A stretch of 64,000 nt of DNA from Trichuris trichiura (GCA_037903355.1 JBAJFE010000039.1:62001-126000); one strand, 5' to 3'; numbered from the stretch's first letter, positions 13,001 through 24,789 are shown. Made by a program: numbers and translations. The notes: generated by a model not told the origin, from the letters alone.

Positions 13001-16000
13001 TTAGAAGACAACCGACCCAATTTGCTGCATTCACGCTTCTGATGAACTACTACTCATCGTAAGACAGATTTGAGATTACTGCAGAATTTATTTCGCGCGA
13101 TTAGGCGAGAAAATCTGGCCAACTGTGCAAGTATAAACTTCCAGCACTTCGCCAGATAAAACCAAGCAGGCTAATATCTCGACCGACAAAAATGGCTCTA
13201 AACTGCTCTAACACGTGAAAAAACGGATAATATTCCGTGGCAAATTATGTACCGGCTAATTTTAGAAAAATGGCCTACATAGACAGTTCGCATGTTCTCC
13301 GCTTGTTCGTCATAGCAACCGACGGTTCTGAAATTGCTGGTTTTGAGAGAAGAGATGTTTGGGATTTCAAGTGGAGCACAGTAAGCATAGCACTGTTTTC
13401 AAATAAGGATGTACCATTTTGCAGACCGACCAAGACAGCTTGGCAGTGTCAGAGAAAAACAAGCTGATCATTTTTAAAGGAACTGAGGCGCAGGTAATGG
13501 CCGATTTTACTTTTTTTCTTTTATCAATGCTTTTGAAAGGAACCAGTTTTCATTAACGCAAGGATATGTGAGCTTGGAACTGTGAGTTTGCGTGCGATCC
13601 ATTTGGATGATCTGATTCAAGATGAAGAACCGGTGAAAAATAATTACTTTGCTGATATTCCGACTAAAGTAAGCGCTGTTAATGTGCACCAGAAAAGCTA
13701 TGAACGTGGGCGTACAAGCTAAAATGATTGTGCGTAGAGAGATGATAGGCAAAACTGACAGGCTGGCTTAAGAATTTTTTAATATAATAGTTTAATTTGC
13801 ATATGCCGTTCCCACATTTGACAGGCATAATCATGATGCCTTGTTCATACACGTTGATTCTTCCACCTAACACGTATGAAATGGACGAAAACAGGCGTTA
13901 GGCAGAAAATTTGAGAATCTTCGGGGTAGACACATGATGACCTCTCATAACTCTTTCGTAACCACCTAGTACCAACACTCTCAGTTAATCTTAGATAACG
14001 TGGAGCTAAACCTTAGCCCAGCTCCTTTAACTAACAATGAGAAGTCCATACTAGGAAAAGAACTAAACTATGTCCCAACTTCTACGGAACAACTCCTTCT
14101 AGATGTCAGTGCCTCGGTCAAACACAGCTTTTTCTCTGCCGATCCGCAAAAGTCCTCACGGATAAAACGTGGTTTATCTACACTAATTCTAGGCCACCGC
14201 TTCAATGTCACTCTGAACTTAAGTAGAGATGAGATGAACTGCTTTTATTAAATAAAAACGCAATCCAGTTGTATCATAACGAAAGCAGACGAAGGAAACA
14301 GGATTGCCCTTGTCCTAAACCGAACTGACTATACCAACAAGAAGAGAGCTATTTTAGCCACCAGCATGTGAGAAGCTTTGAGCGCCGACTCTAAGGAAAC
14401 CTCTAGAAAAAGCCTTCGGTCCTTGATGATTTTCTAAGGATACTATGCTTACTCAATTGGCAGCACAGCTCAAACTCGTACTGAATTATAAATCTCCCGA
14501 GCTGTATGGCCTTTCAAAGTTGCACAAACCAGGCATCCCCTTACGCTCAGTAGTGTCCACAAGTGGCGGTACCACAGATGAACTCAGTCAAAATTTAAAA
14601 ATCATCATTCAATTCTTAATTGGCAAGCTTTTTTCATTGAAAAGAACAAAACTTTTTCTAACGAAATATGAAACTGCGCCTTGGCTCCTGATGAAATGCT
14701 AGTTAGTTATGACGTCAAAGAACTGTTCCCTAGCATTGCAGTACCTTACACAAGACAAACCCTTTTCAATCGGTCTAAGTTAAATCCATTTCACATTACT
14801 AAGCTGATGTCTTTCTGCATGCAAGGTGGCCATTGCTTTCTCTTCCACAACAAATTCTACAAGCGCTCTAAGGGACCCCCCACGGGTAGTCCATTATCCT
14901 CTGCCTTGACGGAAATCTTTACGGAAAGGTTGGAAAGAAAAACGTTTGAAACTAGATAAAAAATTCAAACTACACCTCTTTCTTTAAACGTTATGTAAGC
15001 GATATCTTCTAAGCTTAGGATCAAAATCCCGAAAGTCAAAGTTTGATAGGTCAAAATCCTGAAAGATTGAAATGCCGAATGAGTTAAACTCTCTACAAGA
15101 CAAAATTTAGAATAGGTTGAAGATACACTGTAAAGTGTGGCCTTGTGTGTTGGCATCTTTTAGATAAGGAATGCATTCAATCAGAAACGTTATTACATAG
15201 ATCTTATGTTTTAGACGATTAACTTCGAACAAGACCTGTATAATAACGTCTCGCCAAACTTTACACTGTATCTTCGATCAATTTTAAATTTCGTCTTATC
15301 AGAATTTTGACCTACCGAGATTTCGAATTTCGGAATTCCGACTGCCACCGTATCTTCTTCGTAGTTATAAAAGATCGACGAAAGGAACCACTTCTAACTT
15401 TCCTAAACAGCATCTTCCCAAATCAAATTGTATTTATAATGGGGAAAGAAGCAAATAAAGCTCTTTCTTTTCTGACACTGATTATACGCACAAACGACGG
15501 ACTAAAAACTAGCATTTACAGAAAATCCACTCATACGGGTCAATATCTCAATTTCTGTTTACTTTGACTCCGTTCGGCAATGCGGGATATTCTTTCTGGT
15601 ATGATTGATTGACAGAGCAATTCATTTGTGCAACTTCGAAATCCTCCCGCCAAAACTAAATCACAATAAAAAAAACTTTCTACAAAAACAGGTACCGGAA
15701 ATCTTTCACTACGTTTTTCAAAGTAAACTTCGCAACTAGAATTACCCTACACGTGAAACATTACATGATCAATGCTTAACTATCCCCTAAGTGGCTGGTC
15801 TAGGGAGACGTTTAGGCGTTCGAATTTACTTGAAAGGCTCTCATAGTGCTCGGATGCTTATATTGGAGAAACAGGTAATGCTCTGGAGCACAGGTTTAGC
15901 AAACATCTGAAACAGTTGACTCGTTACAGTAACGCTAAGCAAAGCCTGAACAATGGTCCTCCTTTTCACGACTCGTGATAGGCCCCCAATCTTGGATTTC

Positions 16001-19000
16001 TAACTGCCACGAAAAGAGCTTTACAGGGATCAGCTGTGGAAGGACATGCGGTCCACTGCGAAAAGACTACAACTAAAAGCTTATGCTACGAAAGCAACCT
16101 ACATTTGCGACGAATTAAGAAGACCTTGCATATTCGACATAACCAGACTTAGAACCACGATTAAGGAGCTGAATTAGAGACATCTGGTCTAACGTAACTG
16201 TTCTCTCCAACTGTTGCTCTTTAAAGAGACTATAAACAAACTGAAGCCCAAATGGAAACACTAAAAAAGTACAAATCAATAGAACATGGGTATAAATGTA
16301 ATGGATGCACCTACGATGAAATATAACGGCACTATGAAAAATGACACAAATGAATAAATGGTACTAGAGACCCGTGGTAAAAAATGGACCAACAAACAGA
16401 ACAACCAAGAAAGGGAACAAATGAAACAACAGTGGTACAACAGATAGTAGCATAATACAAGGTCGATTCAACATTAAACAATTGGAAAAGATTCAATGAC
16501 ATTTATTATGTTAAAATTTCGATCGATGCTATAGGATAGTATTCGAAGGCTGCTGACAGAGAAAACAAATGCCAAAAATGGATTGTTCCAAACTTTGCGC
16601 TTCAAATTACACGCTTTGTAAAGTTCACCAATTCACTTTTCATGCTACCTCACCTTATTTCGACTACTTCTCTAGCGCTGAAGACGATTCAGGCTTGGAC
16701 CCGAAAGCTACAGGAATAAATTTATTGATTATTAACCAACGGAACTTCTTCCTTATTAACATTACGTACTCAAAAAGCATTATCCCGTACCGAGATGTTA
16801 CGTTTTCAAAAATTACAACAGTTCAAAATGAACTTTCGTTTACATTATTAAGTCATTTGTAGTGCTACCATGAGACTTGATATTTTTTCCTAAAGACAAT
16901 TTTTGCTATGTCTGTCTCAAAGGTCTGCGTTGTTCCAACATTGATCAGAGATTACAAGTGTTCTCTGAGAAGATTCCGTTGATCTTATACAGGAAAATAA
17001 TCGTTCACTTGTCCTACATCTGTCTTCAGCGGCTGGACGATGTGCCACTAGCTTCCTCAGTGCACGAGGTTACCGAAAAAGGGATGTAATACAACGCTAT
17101 CATTTGTGTCTGTCTTTAAATTGAAAGCTTCTGCTGAAAGTTGCACACGTTTTGAGAACTCTTTTCGCCCTTATGTAGAACTTTAGACGCTTAGTGATGC
17201 CATCGACTTGGTCAAAAGTAATGACATTAAATCTCTTCAAAGATACGTAGAAGAAAACCAAGATCCTGCGCTAAGGTAAGCATATGTAGATAAGACACAT
17301 TGCATTCACTTTCCGCTCAAGGAGACGCATAGCCGAGGAAGCGCTCAGGAGGATGGATGTTGAATTGGCTGAGCTTTTGTTTGTTCAGCTCAATGATTAC
17401 AATGGGATACAATTTCTTAGAACGCTCATTTCAGTCACGGTAAAGCTTATACTTCTGATATACCGAATCAAACCTTACTTTTTTAGGACCCATTATTGAA
17501 GAAGGCGGAAATATACGCGTACCTGGGAGAAATCGATCAAGCTGAAAAACAACTAATTGAAAGCGGTCGGATGTAGGAAAGTCTGCTAAACGATTTGCCT
17601 GACTTGTTAGTTGCTTGCAGAGATTTGGCAATAGCGCTTCATAGGAAGTGTGGTAACTGGAAGAAGGTTCTGCAGTTGATGAAGGACAACCTTGGTATCA
17701 CCAATGACGTGCGACTAGACCAAGTATATATCGAATTGGGTGACCATTGTGCTGAGCTAAGACAGTGGGAACAGGCTGCAAACTTTTATAAGCAAGCAAA
17801 GTGCAGCGAAAAATTAATTACCAGCTACCAGATGCTGGAAGAGTATCAGCGAATGCTTGATTTAGTCGATTCCTTAACCGATGTAGACCAAATGGAAGTA
17901 AGCATAAAGCTAACTGTGAGGTCATAACACGAATAAGTAAGTTACAGGAAATTGTAACCACGTTGGCCAACGCCGGCCTTTCCAGCGAAGCACAGGAAAT
18001 TATAAAAAAAGTATTCTTCAACAGTTTTTCCTAGATCCGCACTAGTTACTTCTGGTTTAGTGCCGTGAAAACAAAGTTTTTACAGAAGAGCAAGCAGCCC
18101 GTTGGAAGCAAATGGGTCTATTCGTTGAGAGCAGTCAGACTACTGTTAAAGATAGTCAGAATTTCGTTCAAGATGAAATACTTCCGGCATCTACGCAAGA
18201 CCTCACCCAAATCATGGACGTCATACAACTGCACAGAAAGAATAAACGTCTGGATCATGCTGCTAAAATGCTTTTTCAGGTAAGTATACGCACAGTAGCT
18301 TATCCCGTTCAACTCTTACTTTCTAGATGGCAAAGCGAGATGATGTACAAAACGCAGGGCCACTTTTACTTAAATATATTCACGTTCTTGGCGCTCTCCT
18401 TGTAGAAATGCACAAAGACGGGCAGTATAAGGACTCTTCATCTTCAGAAAGTGTTACGAGGCTCACTTCGACAAGACCCAAAACGCTCAATGATCTATTG
18501 CTTGATCAGTCAGATCACGCGAACTTTTACGCAACTGACAATCCATGGAGAGGTGCACAGGCATACCACTACTACATCCTTTCTCAACGAATCTTGTACC
18601 AAGGTAAGTATGCGTAGCTTTCGCTAGCAACACGGAACAAATTTCCGCAGGAGATGCCGCAACTGCAATGAAAATAGCACTCCTCCTTTGTGATTACGAA
18701 GATAAGATCAATGCAGAAGAAATTTACAGCCTCCTGGGTAAGCTATCTTTGCAAAGGCAATCGGTTAAACATTCTTCCAAAAGTGAACAATTTTCAAATA
18801 CTACTTCCCTTGCATTTCTCAACGTTTTTCCGCACCAGCGCCCTCTGCAGCGCCCAACCCAATACTTCCGCTTGCTGGTATTCACTCGGCAGTTCCTCCG
18901 CTCCTTCGTCCAATACGAGCGGATTGGAATAGTTCCAGTCGATGGTTTGCGCTCATTCTTGTCTGCCTTTACCGGCTTACTAGCGCTTTCCGCGCTCAAG

Positions 19001-20212
19001 AGAAACTGCAGACACGGAAAAGGACCATCGATGGGTCAGACTTTATCTGAAAAATTTAGAAATAGGAACCATTTAGAGTTAATTCTCGCTGGAAGCAGGT
19101 TAGCAAAATGCAACAGGTAGACCATCCATAGAATGAGCTGGTATGCTGTTGTGACAGCTGCAGATAACGTCAGAGGTGCCTACTGCAGCTGCAGGCAGCC
19201 GGGAGGATCCTTTATCTGTTATTTGTGTACGTTCTGCACTAGAACAACCACTTAACCAGTGTCTAAGGAAAACTTTCCCTTTTCCCCTGCTTCTTTCGCT
19301 TAGCGCCCCCTTGAAAATCGCTGGTTTAGTCTACTGAGTCAACAATCATATCGCCTGAAGTTGACAATTCAGCAACGCAACTCTGCGAATATTATTTTCA
19401 CATTTTATTTCAAGTATCACGCCACCACTGGGCTGTTCCTTAACTGCAGTCACAAAGAAATGGAATGTTCCGTCGTACGTAGCGTGTATCCAAAAACATT
19501 GGGCAGCCAACAGCTTCTCAAAAATCCGTGTCTGTTTTCTACTAACACGATTTGACCTGACAGATATTACCCATAAAGCGAACGAAGTGGCTGAATTCAC
19601 AACTTAAATAGCGACTCTTTTGAACTACAGAGTACTGTAGCGAAATCAAGCGCTACAGGCTCTTTATAAAAGACCAAAGACTCCTCACCTAATTGTACAG
19701 TACCTTTGTAGCCTCACTCGTGTTGTATCAATGCCATTTTAGAAAACGTTTATGAGTAATGAAAATAAATAACCTTAAAATGCAATTTCAGCATTGACAA
19801 GCTGCAACTGCGGCTATTTCTCTATATGCAGCAAAGCTTTCGTCAAATTAGAAATAATGTACAACAATCGATATGACGCTGAAGACAACCCCTATGAAAC
19901 ATTGGCCTACTCAGTTTTCACACAGTAAGTGCCAGGTCATTACTGCCAATGTTTTAAAACGTCAGTCGTAGAAATGGCATTAAAGACCCTGCGGACAGTG
20001 GCTACTTGTGCCCGGGATGCAAGGGTACTATCGCATCTTACTTGACAAGATGCCCCAACTGCGACCGTTCTTTTCCCGTATGCTTAGTTACTGGAAAAAC
20101 AATAACCGACCAGCAGTCGATGTGGACGTGCAAAACTTGCAGGCACAACGCTGACAGCACAGCCATGCTTGGCCAAAATGTTTGCCCACTTTGTCATGCC
20201 ATGATTGAATAA
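10050..20212 (+). CDS. WDR35: WDR35/IFT121, IFT-A complex subunit
   Basis: WDR35 (IFT121; ifta-1 in C. elegans) is a subunit of the IFT-A train for retrograde transport and membrane-protein entry in cilia. N-terminal WD repeats are read from [18 protein letters not shown] (10.11 kb), then [18 protein letters not shown] (10.62 kb), [11 protein letters not shown] (10.77 kb), [12 protein letters not shown] (11.15 kb), [18 protein letters not shown] (12.05 kb) and [11 protein letters not shown] (13.35 kb). The TPR-like half starts at [19 protein letters not shown] (17.2 kb) and includes [19 protein letters not shown] (17.65 kb) and [18 protein letters not shown] (18.55 kb). The C-terminus is a zinc-binding [18 protein letters not shown] and CPLCHAMIE. 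The TAA stop overlaps an AATAAA signal. Most introns are 47-55 bp, but those near 12.2-12.6, 13.7-17.2 and 18.7-19.8 kb are enlarged, the first two by repeats. The start at 10050 is provisional; a short upstream exon is possible. Confidence 0.95.
12277..12597. mobile_element. Palindromic miniature element (family B), complete copy in a WDR35 intron
   Basis: About 320 bp of nearly perfect inverted repeat. The outer arms run from ATAGTTGGTCTTTTGGTTC on the left to its imperfect complement on the right. The middle arms carry AACGAATGGATGAGCA and TGCTCATCCATTCGTT, followed by GCCCTA and TAGGGC outwards. The inner arms match over about 40 bases around CCGTACGTTTCGGAACTGCTC. The short loop near 12435 contains a CTGACGAC block. 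The arms leave no room for a protein, so it is non-autonomous. A 2-bp TA target is possible but not proven. Confidence 0.85.
12444..12473 (+). ncRNA. Ribozyme-like block inside the 12.3-kb palindrome (candidate)
   Basis: CTGACGAC, then GAAC, a loop, GTTC and CGAAAC. GAAC and GTTC pair. The distance from CTGA to GAAA is 25 bases, the same as in most other copies. Confidence 0.25.
13990..16176 (+). mobile_element. Degenerate Penelope-like retroelement with GIY-YIG domain, in a WDR35 intron
   Basis: Translated pieces follow the Penelope-like order. An N-terminal region lies at 14000-14250. The reverse transcriptase has [19 protein letters not shown] (14.5 kb), [13 protein letters not shown] (motif A, 14.71 kb), [13 protein letters not shown] (motif B, 14.88 kb) and a catalytic YVSD in place of the usual YVDD (14.99 kb). 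[14 protein letters not shown] follows at 15.52 kb. A GIY-YIG-type endonuclease remnant, [19 protein letters not shown], is at 15.86 kb. The C-terminal frame closes with a stop near 16.18 kb. Stops and frameshifts between the pieces, and the D-to-S change, make it inactive. It is in the same orientation as WDR35. A 340-bp element is nested exactly in the YVSD region. Confidence 0.88.
15011..15350. mobile_element. 340-bp non-autonomous element nested in the Penelope-like element
   Basis: The segment is flanked by the 8-bp direct repeat TATCTTCT (15003-15010 and 15351-15358). Removing it restores the reading frame of the host reverse transcriptase across the catalytic motif. Its two halves are imperfect inverted repeats; for example GATAGGTCAAAATCCTGA on the left matches the complement of the right side, and GAAGATACACTGTAAAGT recurs inverted near 15250. 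An 8-bp duplication fits hAT-type mobilisation. Confidence 0.85.
16177..17185. other. Rest of the large WDR35 intron downstream of the Penelope-like element
   Basis: No gene is recognised. It holds a CTGAAGAC..CCCGAAAGC block at 16678-16711, about 500 bases beyond the retroelement stop. This suggests the block lies in the element's 3' flank or pseudo-LTR. Confidence 0.4.
16678..16711 (+). ncRNA. Ribozyme-like block downstream of the Penelope-like element (candidate)
   Basis: CTGAAGAC, 17 variable bases and CCCGAAAGCTAC. The spacing of 25 bases from CTGA to GAAA equals the other copies. The stem is weak here. Hammerhead motifs are known in Penelope-like elements, and this copy lies next to one. 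Confidence 0.3.
18741..19790 (+). other. Enlarged WDR35 intron without a recognised element
   Basis: After the exon ending in IYSLL a donor GTAAGC opens an intron of about 1.05 kb that closes before the exon with [13 protein letters not shown]. The open frames inside show no family features. A short CTGCAG-rich inverted repeat lies near 19157-19200. Confidence 0.55.
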
Positions 20213-21538
20213 AGCGAACGCGTTTTGCTTATTTCATCTTTCAACTGCGAAGTGGCACTGCGCTGCAACAATTCAAGCATACATGAAAGTTCTCGCAATC
20301 TATAAACGTATGAGATAATGCATGGCAAAACTAATTCTATCACTACATGGGTTTTATATTTTGCCTTAGTAACATTTATAGCGACGCTTGCACATCGCAT
20401 TCAAGGACAACTGCGCTCCGTCACCAGTACGCAGCATAAATATGGTCATTAAAGTTAAAGGCAGCGATTGGATATGCAGGTTAAAGTGGGAGCAAGGCTT
20501 TTAAAGAGAACATCTATCGCTAACGCAGTTTTTCTGGAACTAACGGCAAGCCAGCGGGAAGAGGGCCTTATGTTACAGGCTGATGATGGAGCGCGGTTCA
20601 CTCCGAAAGCTGCGTATAGTAAAAGCTTTCCGTGGCTGAGCGAAATCAGTTACTGCGACAGAGCAAATGGTCCCACCCTACTGTACCTGAGTGGCCAGCA
20701 GTTCTACCCGACTCCCTTGAGCTCACCAGAAGTCCGCCGAATAACTGCATAGGACTTCCCTTGGTACAGCAGCCGAGTCTTTGTCGAACGCTGCGTCCTG
20801 GGCACCTACGGCGCGCTTCCTTGGCAGCCGCATATTGCTTCTACCTGAGCATATGCGGAGCATTGTCAAATAAGGACCGGTTGCACCCCTTTCCAAACGA
20901 CGAAGAACTACATATGGAGGCGAGGAGAAACAGGTGAGGCTAGTGAACGTATTGTCTCCAACCATGGTAACTGTAATGAAGAAAAATTATGAAACTTCTG
21001 TTATGAAAAACACATGTGGGCGTAGATGAATAAATGATCTCAAGGAAAAGAAAACGAGTCGGGCCATGTGGAGAACATAAGGGAAAGAAATAGGGAGAGA
21101 TAACATGCAGAACATTGTGACTTCAGGAGACTTCCAGTCTTATCGTTCATGCGGCTACAAAAAACTGTACAAGCTAAAGATCTATGGAAGAACATTTATT
21201 TTTGTTTCCTACAAGTCGTATTTGTTTATACGTTTTGTTCATTGATTTCAACCAAAATTTAATTTTCCGTCTCCACTTTGTTTCTCCTTTTTCTGTTGGT
21301 TTGTCGTTAGTGTCAAAAATGTCCACACGAGAAATGGATCTTCTCTTTAAAAATCCTGCCCTGGCTTGACACATTTTTCTCAACGTTGCCTTTAACTTTA
21401 ATGACAGCATTTGTATTACGCGCTGTAGAGGGAGAGCAGTTCGTTTCGAAAGCTAGACGTAGTAAAAGTTTTTCAATGGATGAACGGGAAGAACCAGCGC
21501 AAATGTAATGAAGACGAAGGGATACATACGCTATTGTA
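20213..21538. other. Region between convergent WDR35 and SURF6 with a duplicated block
   Basis: No gene is supported. A segment at about 20570-20640 recurs at about 21413-21480 in the same orientation at roughly 75 percent identity. Each copy contains a version of the ribozyme-like block (20580-20610 and, decayed, 21423-21453). Confidence 0.5.
20580..20610 (+). ncRNA. Ribozyme-like block, copy at 20.6 kb (candidate)
   Basis: CTGATGAT, then GGAG, a nine-base loop, CTCC and GAAAGC. The GGAG/CTCC stem ends directly against GAAA, and one extra base (T) stands after CTGATGA. Together with the 47.2-kb copy this is the best formed one. Confidence 0.3.
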
Positions 21539-22658
21539 TCACAAGTGTTCCTTTGCTTTGAACTTCTTCTTTTGCTCTATTCGCCTTCTTATATTTTTGC
21601 GCCGGATTTCTTGCTTTTTTTGCATTGCGCGTTCCACTGCAGAAACTCGCTCTGCCCACTGCTTTCTGCTGCGTTCCTTCTTCTTTAACCTTCTTTTCAA
21701 ACCCTTTTTCAATAGGGAAGGATCGTCCTAAATGAGATAAACAACGCTTGTGAAAACAGCAACTTGAATGCGATGAGATTACTTTTATTTTGACTCCCTG
21801 CGCTCGCCTCTCAGCGGTATCCCAGCGAATCTTGCGTGTTACCGCTTCTGCCTTAGCTGGATCCTTCTCTTGCAACGTTTCCAGTTTTTCTTGGCGCTGT
21901 TCAACTTTTCGCAATAGCGAACTGTAACGATGCCCGACAAGGTTATCGACAGCAAATTTCCCCCGCTTTCTATGTTTCTTTTTTGAACTGCTGTTACCAG
22001 CAAACTCAAACTTGTTATACGCAAGTTTGTCGATGGAGCGATTTATGTTCCCTTCATCACTACGCGAAGGAGTTGGTTCGTGATTACTCCTTGCGACGAG
22101 CTGCTTTTTCGCAAGTCTTAACTTCCTTTCCTTTTTCCCTTTCTGTTTACCCTTCCCTTTTGATTTCGCCTTCATTTTAATCTTCTGAGTAGACGAGAGT
22201 TCTGCTGAAAAACAAAACTTACCTTTTTCTAATCAATGAAACTAGTAAACTTACCATCCTTATTCTTGCTGTAACCTAACAACAATTCATCCGGAATGTC
22301 AACATCTTTCACTGCTGCACTTGCAACCTTAACCGGGTCACTTTCTGCTAAGATTTTCCATATGTATGAGATTGTCCTGACGGAGCCACAGTCGTATACA
22401 TCTGGAGGCTTTCTTTCTCTCTCCTTTGACATACCTTGCCGTCCTTGAAGTCACTCGTTATTGAAGTTAGATCAACAGAGTACAGCCAAGCAAAGACAAA
22501 CCCTGCTTCTTCGCTTGCCCGGTTTTAAGTTTATAATCGACAAAACGTAGATAGTTTTTCGTCGTTTCATCAAATCCATAGATGGCTGGATCGATCATAT
22601 CCAAGGTCCGCAAAAATTTGGCATCAAGTTGAAGTATTCTTTCCAAATTGTCGGCCAT
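21539..22658 (-). CDS. SURF6: SURF6-family nucleolar ribosome biogenesis protein
   Basis: SURF6 (yeast Rrp14) is a basic nucleolar protein needed for rRNA processing and subunit assembly. Four exons join in phase: 22658-22502, 22443-22255, 22204-21783 and 21727-21539, giving 318 residues. Introns are 51-58 bp. The middle part is strongly basic (KAKSKGKGKQKGKKERK). The family domain follows with RYSSLLRKVEQRQEKLETL, KIRWDTAERRAQGVKIK and, in the last exon, DDPSLLKKGLKRRLKKKER, RKQWAER and RRKNIRRRIEQKKKFKAKE. The conserved tryptophan and KAEGVKI-like motif match the C-terminal SURF6 domain. The N-terminal part (MADNLERILQLDAKFLRTL) is not conserved with vertebrates as far as I can tell, but phase supports it. 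Confidence 0.85.
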
Positions 22659-23659
22659 TTTCGTCGAACCCTATAAAAAACAGTTTTGCTTCCCATGCTG
22701 GATACAGTACACGCGGCTTTACTGCACTTAGAACACTTACTCAAAGCTATGCCAATAGGTAACTGAAAATGCATGCATCGCAAAAACGTAATACCCAACT
22801 TACACATTCGAATAGACTGTTCTATTACCTGGGTTAGAAACGTTTTTTGTTTATCAACATTTTCTCCTTGTTATTCGCAAGATTAGTATTTCAGTTAAGA
22901 ACGGATTTAGATCCGCCTTGCAAAATCTACTGCAGAATCACCAACGCGACACCACCGTCATTTCTAAATAATTTGCTTTAAAAATTCTTAGCGTAAGCGG
23001 CACTCAAAAACGTTTACCATACTCTAAACAAGAAAACATTTTGTGCTGGGCACTGTAGTCTGTGTTAGCTATTCGTTTTAAAACGTGAGGCAATGTATAC
23101 TCGCCACAGGGTCCAACGGGTACATAATTTGCTGGACTGATTTTACGACACAACGTAACTTCATCTAAGCGAAAACTACGACTAAAATTAAAGCTTAAAG
23201 CCACAAGTTGGATATACACGTAAGTATAGAACAAATGAAAACCAGTCCCTTAGTTATCTAAGCAATTACATTAAAAAAAAGAAGGAAGAACTTACGCTCT
23301 AACTTGTTCCCAAGATATTTTTGTATACAAGGAAACAAGGTAATAACCGTACGCTAGAGATGCGCAAGTTTATTTCGAATTACAGTAACACTAAAGATTC
23401 AAGCGCTGAAAAATGGACGTGCCAGCCCCAAAAGCTACGCAGTTGTTTCCAATGAAAGTTCTGTTTTCCTCTTGTTTTAAACAATAGTATAAAACCCAGG
23501 GTTTACCGTTAACGGCGATAAAGAAAATACGGTGACATTGCCCTAATGCTGACAGAATTTCTAATTGTTAGCAATGTATCAGTTTATTTTTAACAGTAGC
23601 TTTTTTTACTAGCAAGAGAGTTCGGGTTTTTTCTATTTCATGTCCACCAGGGATACTGT

Positions 23660-23780
23660 ATCAGAACTGTTCTGTATTTTTTCTAACAATTTGCTCACGC
23701 ATTCGTTGGTAGGGCACTTTGAAGTTTACTTACAAATACATCAAGCAGGTCAAACCCGCGAACCAGAAGACCAACTATGA
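23660..23780 (+). mobile_element. Half copy of palindrome family B
   Basis: It matches the right arm of the 12.3-kb element: GAACTGTTCTGTATTTTTTC, TTGCTCACGCATTCGTTGGT, GGGCACTTTGAAGTTTAC and, at the outer end, AAGACCAACTAT. The left arm is missing, so it is truncated. Confidence 0.75.
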
Positions 23781-24079
23781 TACTAGAAACGCAGTTGAAT
23801 TCCACACTTAGAGCAAAGTATCTTGAAATGGGAACACCTGATTTCCTACCGTACCTCCCTGAACAGTTCAAAAACTTTAGAAAGTTTGCCTCAAGGATTA
23901 TGACAATGTTCGATTCTACATATATGCAGGAACAGTTATTTTCCTTCATGAGATCAACAAATCTCAGAGAAAAAGCTACGCTGACCAACACTTGCCATCT
24001 CTGATTAAAGTCGGGAAAGCACAGACATTTCAGGTAGATACAGCAAAACTAATCTATAAAAGGTGCGAAGCCTCGTGAC
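23777..24079 (+). pseudogene. hAT transposase C-terminal remnant (ZBED/SCAND3-like)
   Basis: The frame reads ASRIMTMFDSTYMQEQLFSF and RSTNLREKATLTNTCHL. This corresponds to the hAT C-terminal dimerisation region, where families related to ZBED5/SCAND3 have SMFGSTYxCEQxFS, then a basic stretch and LTDEHL. Only the last 80-100 residues remain, with no N-terminus or zinc finger nearby. The remnant directly follows a half palindrome of family B. It is a fossil. Confidence 0.75.
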
Positions 24080-24373
24080 AACATTACAAATTATTGAATA
24101 GTATACAAAAGCATATTTGGATTATTGTTATTTTGTACGACCACCTGCTGCTGTTGCGTACAAGTCCATGTTGCCGCTTGAAAATTCGTGTTTTCTTCTT
24201 TTGGAAAACTATTTCATCACCTTTTCATGAATGTCGCGAACTACTGAACTATTTATATGCACAATCTATGTTTCTAAGTTCAAGTAATAATAACATCCTC
24301 TTCTTAACGGGGGCATGGAAATGCACACCGTAATCACAGAAATTAGACTAGCAAAAATTTTTTATTGTGCAAA

Positions 24374-24402
24374 GCTTTCGAGAAGATTTGTTCCCGTCTT
24401 CA
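24374..24402 (-). ncRNA. Ribozyme-like block, copy at 24.4 kb (candidate)
   Basis: On the minus strand: CTGAAGAC, GGGAA, a loop of six or seven bases, TTCTC and GAAAGC. The GGGAA/TTCTC stem pairs with one G-T wobble. The distance from CTGA to GAAA is 24 bases. Confidence 0.25.
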
Positions 24403-24789
24403 GGGCAACAATAATGGCAGAAATCTTACAGGTTCGAATTTTCATAATTACATCAAGAATATTCCGCAATAATTTTTATCATATGACTTAAACTAGTCGT
24501 ATGCGACCCTCGTGACAACACAAATGAAATAGGCATCCAAGTGACAGAAGAAGTCAGATTACACATTTCGAGTTCGTGCTAAGCGCTCTTGTTCTTGTGT
24601 ACAAGTCAGTCGGTTATCTATAGCTCTGCAAGTGAAACAGCTGAGGACAGTCCATGAGTCCACGAGGGATAACGTTTCTTTTAACTAAAACGCCGCATTG
24701 TCTTAAAAGCTAATGCAGTAAGTGAGAAATGCAAGACGATCAAAAGAAAGAAAACAACTCGTACGGCTACTATCAGTCGTTTGTAATAG

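Larger units (their letters stand above)
22659..24789. other. Intergenic region with a half palindrome and a hAT remnant
   Basis: No active gene is seen. A one-armed copy of palindrome family B (23.65-23.78 kb) is followed directly by a hAT transposase remnant. A ribozyme-like block lies on the minus strand at 24374-24402. The sequence at 22.66-23.6 kb shows nothing I can name. Confidence 0.5.

Noticed and set aside
17570..17620. Premature stop in WDR35 after ESGRM
   Set aside because: A 48-bp intron (GTAGGAAAG..TTGCAG) removes it and restores RIDLAIAL, which matches the family, so it is not a mutation.
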